Notes under the pieces: model-generated
Database searches by the model: none
What the model saw: the letters and a program-made list of their open reading frames with translations, nothing else
What the model was told of the DNA's origin: nothing
Origin: an uncultured Desulfohalobiaceae bacterium
GTDB lineage: Bacteria; Desulfobacterota; Desulfovibrionia; Desulfovibrionales; Desulfothermaceae
Assembly: GCA_913055815.1 (NCBI GenBank)
Contig: CAJXKR010000002.1
Location: forward strand, 1-40,282
DNA: 40,282 nt
Reading direction: 5' to 3'
In this document: positions 37,581-40,282 of the stretch, piece by piece
How positions within the stretch are numbered: the stretch's first letter is position 1
Layout: each line of letters opens with the position of its first letter
Program-made: the position numbers and the translations under genes

Positions 37581-38087
37581 TCAAGCGTTTATCTCCTTGA
37601 ACTCTTCCCTGTCAGCTCCGCAAACCGGGCACTTCTTGGGAGCCTTGCTCTCGTTCACATAGCCGCAAACCTGGCAAACATAGTATTCCTTCACTTCGTC
37701 CTTCATTACATGGTACATTGCCTGATCGTACAACTTGGCATGCTTTTTCTCCGCGTCCTTGGCCCGGCTAAAAGTCAAGGATGCGTCCTGTTCCCCTTCC
37801 TGTTCCGCATCCTTTACAAAATCAGGGTATTCGTTTTCACTTATGGACACCTCCCTGTTAAAGGACTCCAGCAAATTGGTTTCCGTATCCTTGATCACAA
37901 TATCCTGCAACAGGTTCAAGTGATTGCTTGCATGGACTCTTTCGGCCTCTGCTATAGCCTTGAACAAAAGTTCTGCCTGTTCCTCGCCCTCCTCCCGTGC
38001 TTTCTCCGCATAGGCCAAGAGCCGGAAATACGCCTTTGCCTCGCCTACAAAAGCCTTGTAAACATTTTCCCTGGTTTTTTCCTGCAT
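37581..38087 (-). CDS. rbr: Rubrerythrin
   Basis: Diiron four-helix bundle motifs (EAKAYFRLLAYAEKAREEG; EAERVHASNHL; AKDAEKKHAKLY) and C-terminal rubredoxin-like YVCQVCGYVNESKAPKKCPVCGADREEF. Confidence 0.95.
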   Translation of the reverse strand: MQEKTRENVYKAFVGEAKAYFRLLAYAEKAREEGEEQAELLFKAIAEAERVHASNHLNLLQDIVIKDTETNLLESFNREVSISENEYPDFVKDAEQEGEQDASLTFSRAKDAEKKHAKLYDQAMYHVMKDEVKEYYVCQVCGYVNESKAPKKCPVCGADREEFKEINA

Positions 38088-38304
38088 AAGACTTCTCCAA
38101 TAAGATTTAAATTAGTTCAATATGTTAAAACACTGCAACCAACAGATTTTACTTCCCTCAAGGTATACTATGCTAGTTGGAACAGTCTATAAATAAATAT
38201 CCATAAGATCAAGACAGCATTGTTATATATCAGCAATTCTAATTTTAAAAAATGTAACACCAACGCGAAAATTTTATATTAACTTACTGGTGTAACAACA
38301 TGTA

Positions 38305-38413
38305 TTTAAGCCGCAGCCGGGTGGTTCGCAGTGCGACTTGCTTAGCTTGCGACGTTTTAAACGTCGTAAGCTAAGCACCCGGAGCAAAAGCGAGCTACCC
38401 GGCAAGGCTTAAA
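38305..38413. repeat. Multibranched palindromic element (~109 bp)
   Basis: Outer stem TTTAAGCC-gca-GCCGGGT / ACCCGGC-aa-GGCTTAAA enclosing a 19-bp stem TGCTTAGCTTGCGACGTTT / AAACGTCGTAAGCTAAGCA and smaller hairpins. Confidence 0.75.
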
Positions 38414-38630
38414 GTTAGTGTTAAAAAATATTCAGTTTGGGCTGGATTAAAATTAGAATTACTGGTTATATATTTCCAAACTCCCAGCACAACAACACTG
38501 CAAATATACCACGGGGATCGGAAAAAGCAATAATCCGAGCTTTTTTTAAGAATATTTCTTTGCTACCATGCGGTATTATTTAATTCAGGAAAAGTTCTGC
38601 TTGTAAAACGATTAAATTGAATCTGTTGAT

Positions 38631-38864
38631 ATGCTGACTATACATTGCTCCGGCTGCAAGAGGAAACTGTACAAATACCGCAAGGTCGGTTCCGGAAAGG
38701 TCCTGCGCTGCCACAAAAAGAGAATAAACCAGATATATAACTGCGAGTTTTGTGCCCAGGCAATATGGTGTAAATGCGGTCAACGTATTGGCATTGACAA
38801 GGGCTTGTATTACAAGATGATCACCAACGCCTTTACTTACACCGGAACCAAGGACACGAAATAA
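38631..38864 (+). CDS. Small Cys-rich zinc-ribbon-like protein
   Basis: HCSGCKRKLYKYRKVGSGKVLRCHKKRI...CEFCAQAIWCKCGQRIG. Confidence 0.6.
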   Translation: MLTIHCSGCKRKLYKYRKVGSGKVLRCHKKRINQIYNCEFCAQAIWCKCGQRIGIDKGLYYKMITNAFTYTGTKDTK

Positions 38865-38958
38865 CCTGGCACCACCATTTTTGGGTAAATGTTTGGATGC
38901 CAAGACCTTAACCCACATGACCTACGGGCCAGAACGAAATCTGGAATAGCTGTTAAAT

Positions 38959-38985
38959 TGTTCTCGACTACGAAGTAGCGAGAAC
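38959..38985. other. Hairpin adjacent to third repeat locus
   Basis: GTTCTCG-a-CTAC-gaa-GTAG-CGAGAAC. Confidence 0.6.
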
Positions 38986-38993
38986 AACTCCTT

Positions 38994-39165
38994 CATTTTA
39001 ACTCCCATGCCCTGGCGGGCACAACGAAGCATGGGCAATCTCGTCAACAAACACTTTTGTAGCGAGAAAAGGTACTCAACTTGTTGAATAAACAGGCTAT
39101 TGGTTCTTTTTCTTACTTAAAACCTTAACACTCTAAAACATAAAACTTTTTCATGTTAAACTTTC
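38994..39165 (-). repeat. Third locus of the dispersed modular repeat family (near-complete unit, inverted)
   Basis: Reverse complement AACATGAAAAAGTTTTATGTTTTAGAGTGTTAAGGTTTTAAGTAAGAAAAAGAACCAATAGCCTGTTTATTCAACAAGTTGAGTACCTTTTC matches 12962-13052 almost exactly. Confidence 0.9.
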
Positions 39166-39217
39166 ACAAGCAGACCTTTAGCAACAGCTTATTGGCCTGC
39201 CTATCCGGAGTTGTTTT

Positions 39218-40126
39218 ATGCAGGGAGCCTGGTATGCCCTGGGACTTACTCTTTTCGCGGGTTTGGCCACCGGCATCGGAAGTATAATTGCCTTTACCGC
39301 AAAAAGGCACAGTCACCGCTTCCTCTCAATCACCACCGGATTCTCGGCTGGTGTAATGCTGTACGTTTCCTTTGTCACAATACTCCCTAAAGGTGCGGAA
39401 GCGCTCACTGCCAGGTACGGAGATCACTGGGGACAATGGCTAAACATGGCAGCCTTCTTCGGGGGTATCTTTTTGATTTCCCTGATAGACACCTTGATTC
39501 CGGAGGCGGAAAACCCTCATGAGACACATTCGGATCAAGAACTCTCCCTTCTTCAAAACCCCTCGCCCCCCAATGGTCAGGTCCAGGGAGAATCCGGGAC
39601 CGGGGCTACAGGCTCAGCACCGGGGACCCATGAGCACGGCGCCGATAACAAGGGGCTCATGCGCATGGGAATGTTTACTGCACTTGCTATTACCATACAC
39701 AACTTTCCGGAGGGCCTGGCCACCTTTGTTTCCGCCCTGCAAGATCCGAGTCTGGGCGTGGCCATCGCTATCGCAGTTGCCTTGCACAACATTCCGGAAG
39801 GTGTTGCAGTCTCGGTACCCATATTCTTCGCTACTGCAAGCAGAAAAAAGGCGTTTGTATATTCCCTTCTTAGCGGCTTGTCCGAACCAGCAGGCGCAGT
39901 TGTAGCATTCCTGGGCCTGTACATATTTGCAAGCAAGGAAACCGGAACCCTCCCCCTGGAGATCATGGGCATACTCTTCAGTGCAGTGGCCGGAATAATG
40001 GTCTACATCAGCGTAGACGAACTGCTGCCCACGAGCAAGGCCTATGGCAAGGGACACGACAGCATCCTCGGGTTGGTGACAGGGATGTTCGTAATGGCCC
40101 TGAGCCTCCTATTGATGAAGGCATGA
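39218..40126 (+). CDS. zupT: ZIP family metal transporter (ZupT-like)
   Basis: [86 protein letters not shown]. Confidence 0.93.
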   Translation: MQGAWYALGLTLFAGLATGIGSIIAFTAKRHSHRFLSITTGFSAGVMLYVSFVTILPKGAEALTARYGDHWGQWLNMAAFFGGIFLISLIDTLIPEAENPHETHSDQELSLLQNPSPPNGQVQGESGTGATGSAPGTHEHGADNKGLMRMGMFTALAITIHNFPEGLATFVSALQDPSLGVAIAIAVALHNIPEGVAVSVPIFFATASRKKAFVYSLLSGLSEPAGAVVAFLGLYIFASKETGTLPLEIMGILFSAVAGIMVYISVDELLPTSKAYGKGHDSILGLVTGMFVMALSLLLMKA

Positions 40127-40282
40127 CATCTGTCCCACAAGAGGTTAACAAACACTCCAACACGGCAATTTTGTTCTAAATAAAATATTCTTTCTTATCA
40201 ATAAATTATCTTTTTACTCCAGTTTTGCTTTGAAAATTTATAACTATTTAAACGCTTGATGTTCAAGTTTTCATTAAATCTT

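Noticed and set aside
37521-38192. 223-aa plus-strand ORF over rubrerythrin
   Set aside because: Antisense to a clear rubrerythrin gene; no family signature.
38305-38413. tRNA-like cloverleaf
   Set aside because: The branched fold lacks a tRNA acceptor arm, anticodon arm and conserved tRNA positions; the long 19-bp stem is incompatible.

Overview
The window opens with the 5' part of a 16S rRNA gene (minus strand, with leader/boxA-like motif and likely tandem promoters). The rest is about 27 supportable protein-coding genes, mostly housekeeping, signalling and redox functions. Gene content suggests an anaerobic Desulfobacterota-like genome; this is inference from content, not a computed assignment. 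Main modules: (i) TrpF-like, GlpQ-like, cyclophilin-like, QueE/QueC, FliD-like, thioesterase and CCA-adding enzyme genes. (ii) A divergent locus at 8.0-22.3 kb: tandem PhnD-type binding protein / HAMP-Cys-cluster sensor kinase / sigma54 activator, opposite an operon with a TauE-type permease fused to a large extracytoplasmic domain, two membrane proteins, a cytoplasmic PsrA/PhsA-like molybdoenzyme, a ferredoxin, an NfnB/GltD-like flavoprotein and a NuoG/HoxU-like 2Fe-2S/4Fe-4S protein. (iii) An HDOD hybrid kinase / MinD-like ATPase with a pseudo-receiver tail / REC-GAF-HD-GYP cluster. (iv) A chemoreceptor and a 745-aa protein fusing a LIVBP-type periplasmic binding domain to a complete pentameric ligand-gated ion channel (Cys-loop/Pro-loop family) with an anion-channel-like M2. 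(v) A multi-PAS hybrid kinase with a recently duplicated PAS. (vi) Rubrerythrin, a small Zn-ribbon protein and a ZIP transporter. Notable non-coding elements are a dispersed modular repeat family (three loci) that supplies a ribosome-binding site and start codon to one operon gene, a TA-flanked MITE-like element, a multibranched palindromic element near 38.3 kb, and a candidate sigma54 promoter preceded by two phased 18-bp inverted repeats. The strongest candidates for undescribed biology are the binding-protein/ion-channel fusion and the sulfur-oxyanion-like sensor plus molybdoenzyme locus.
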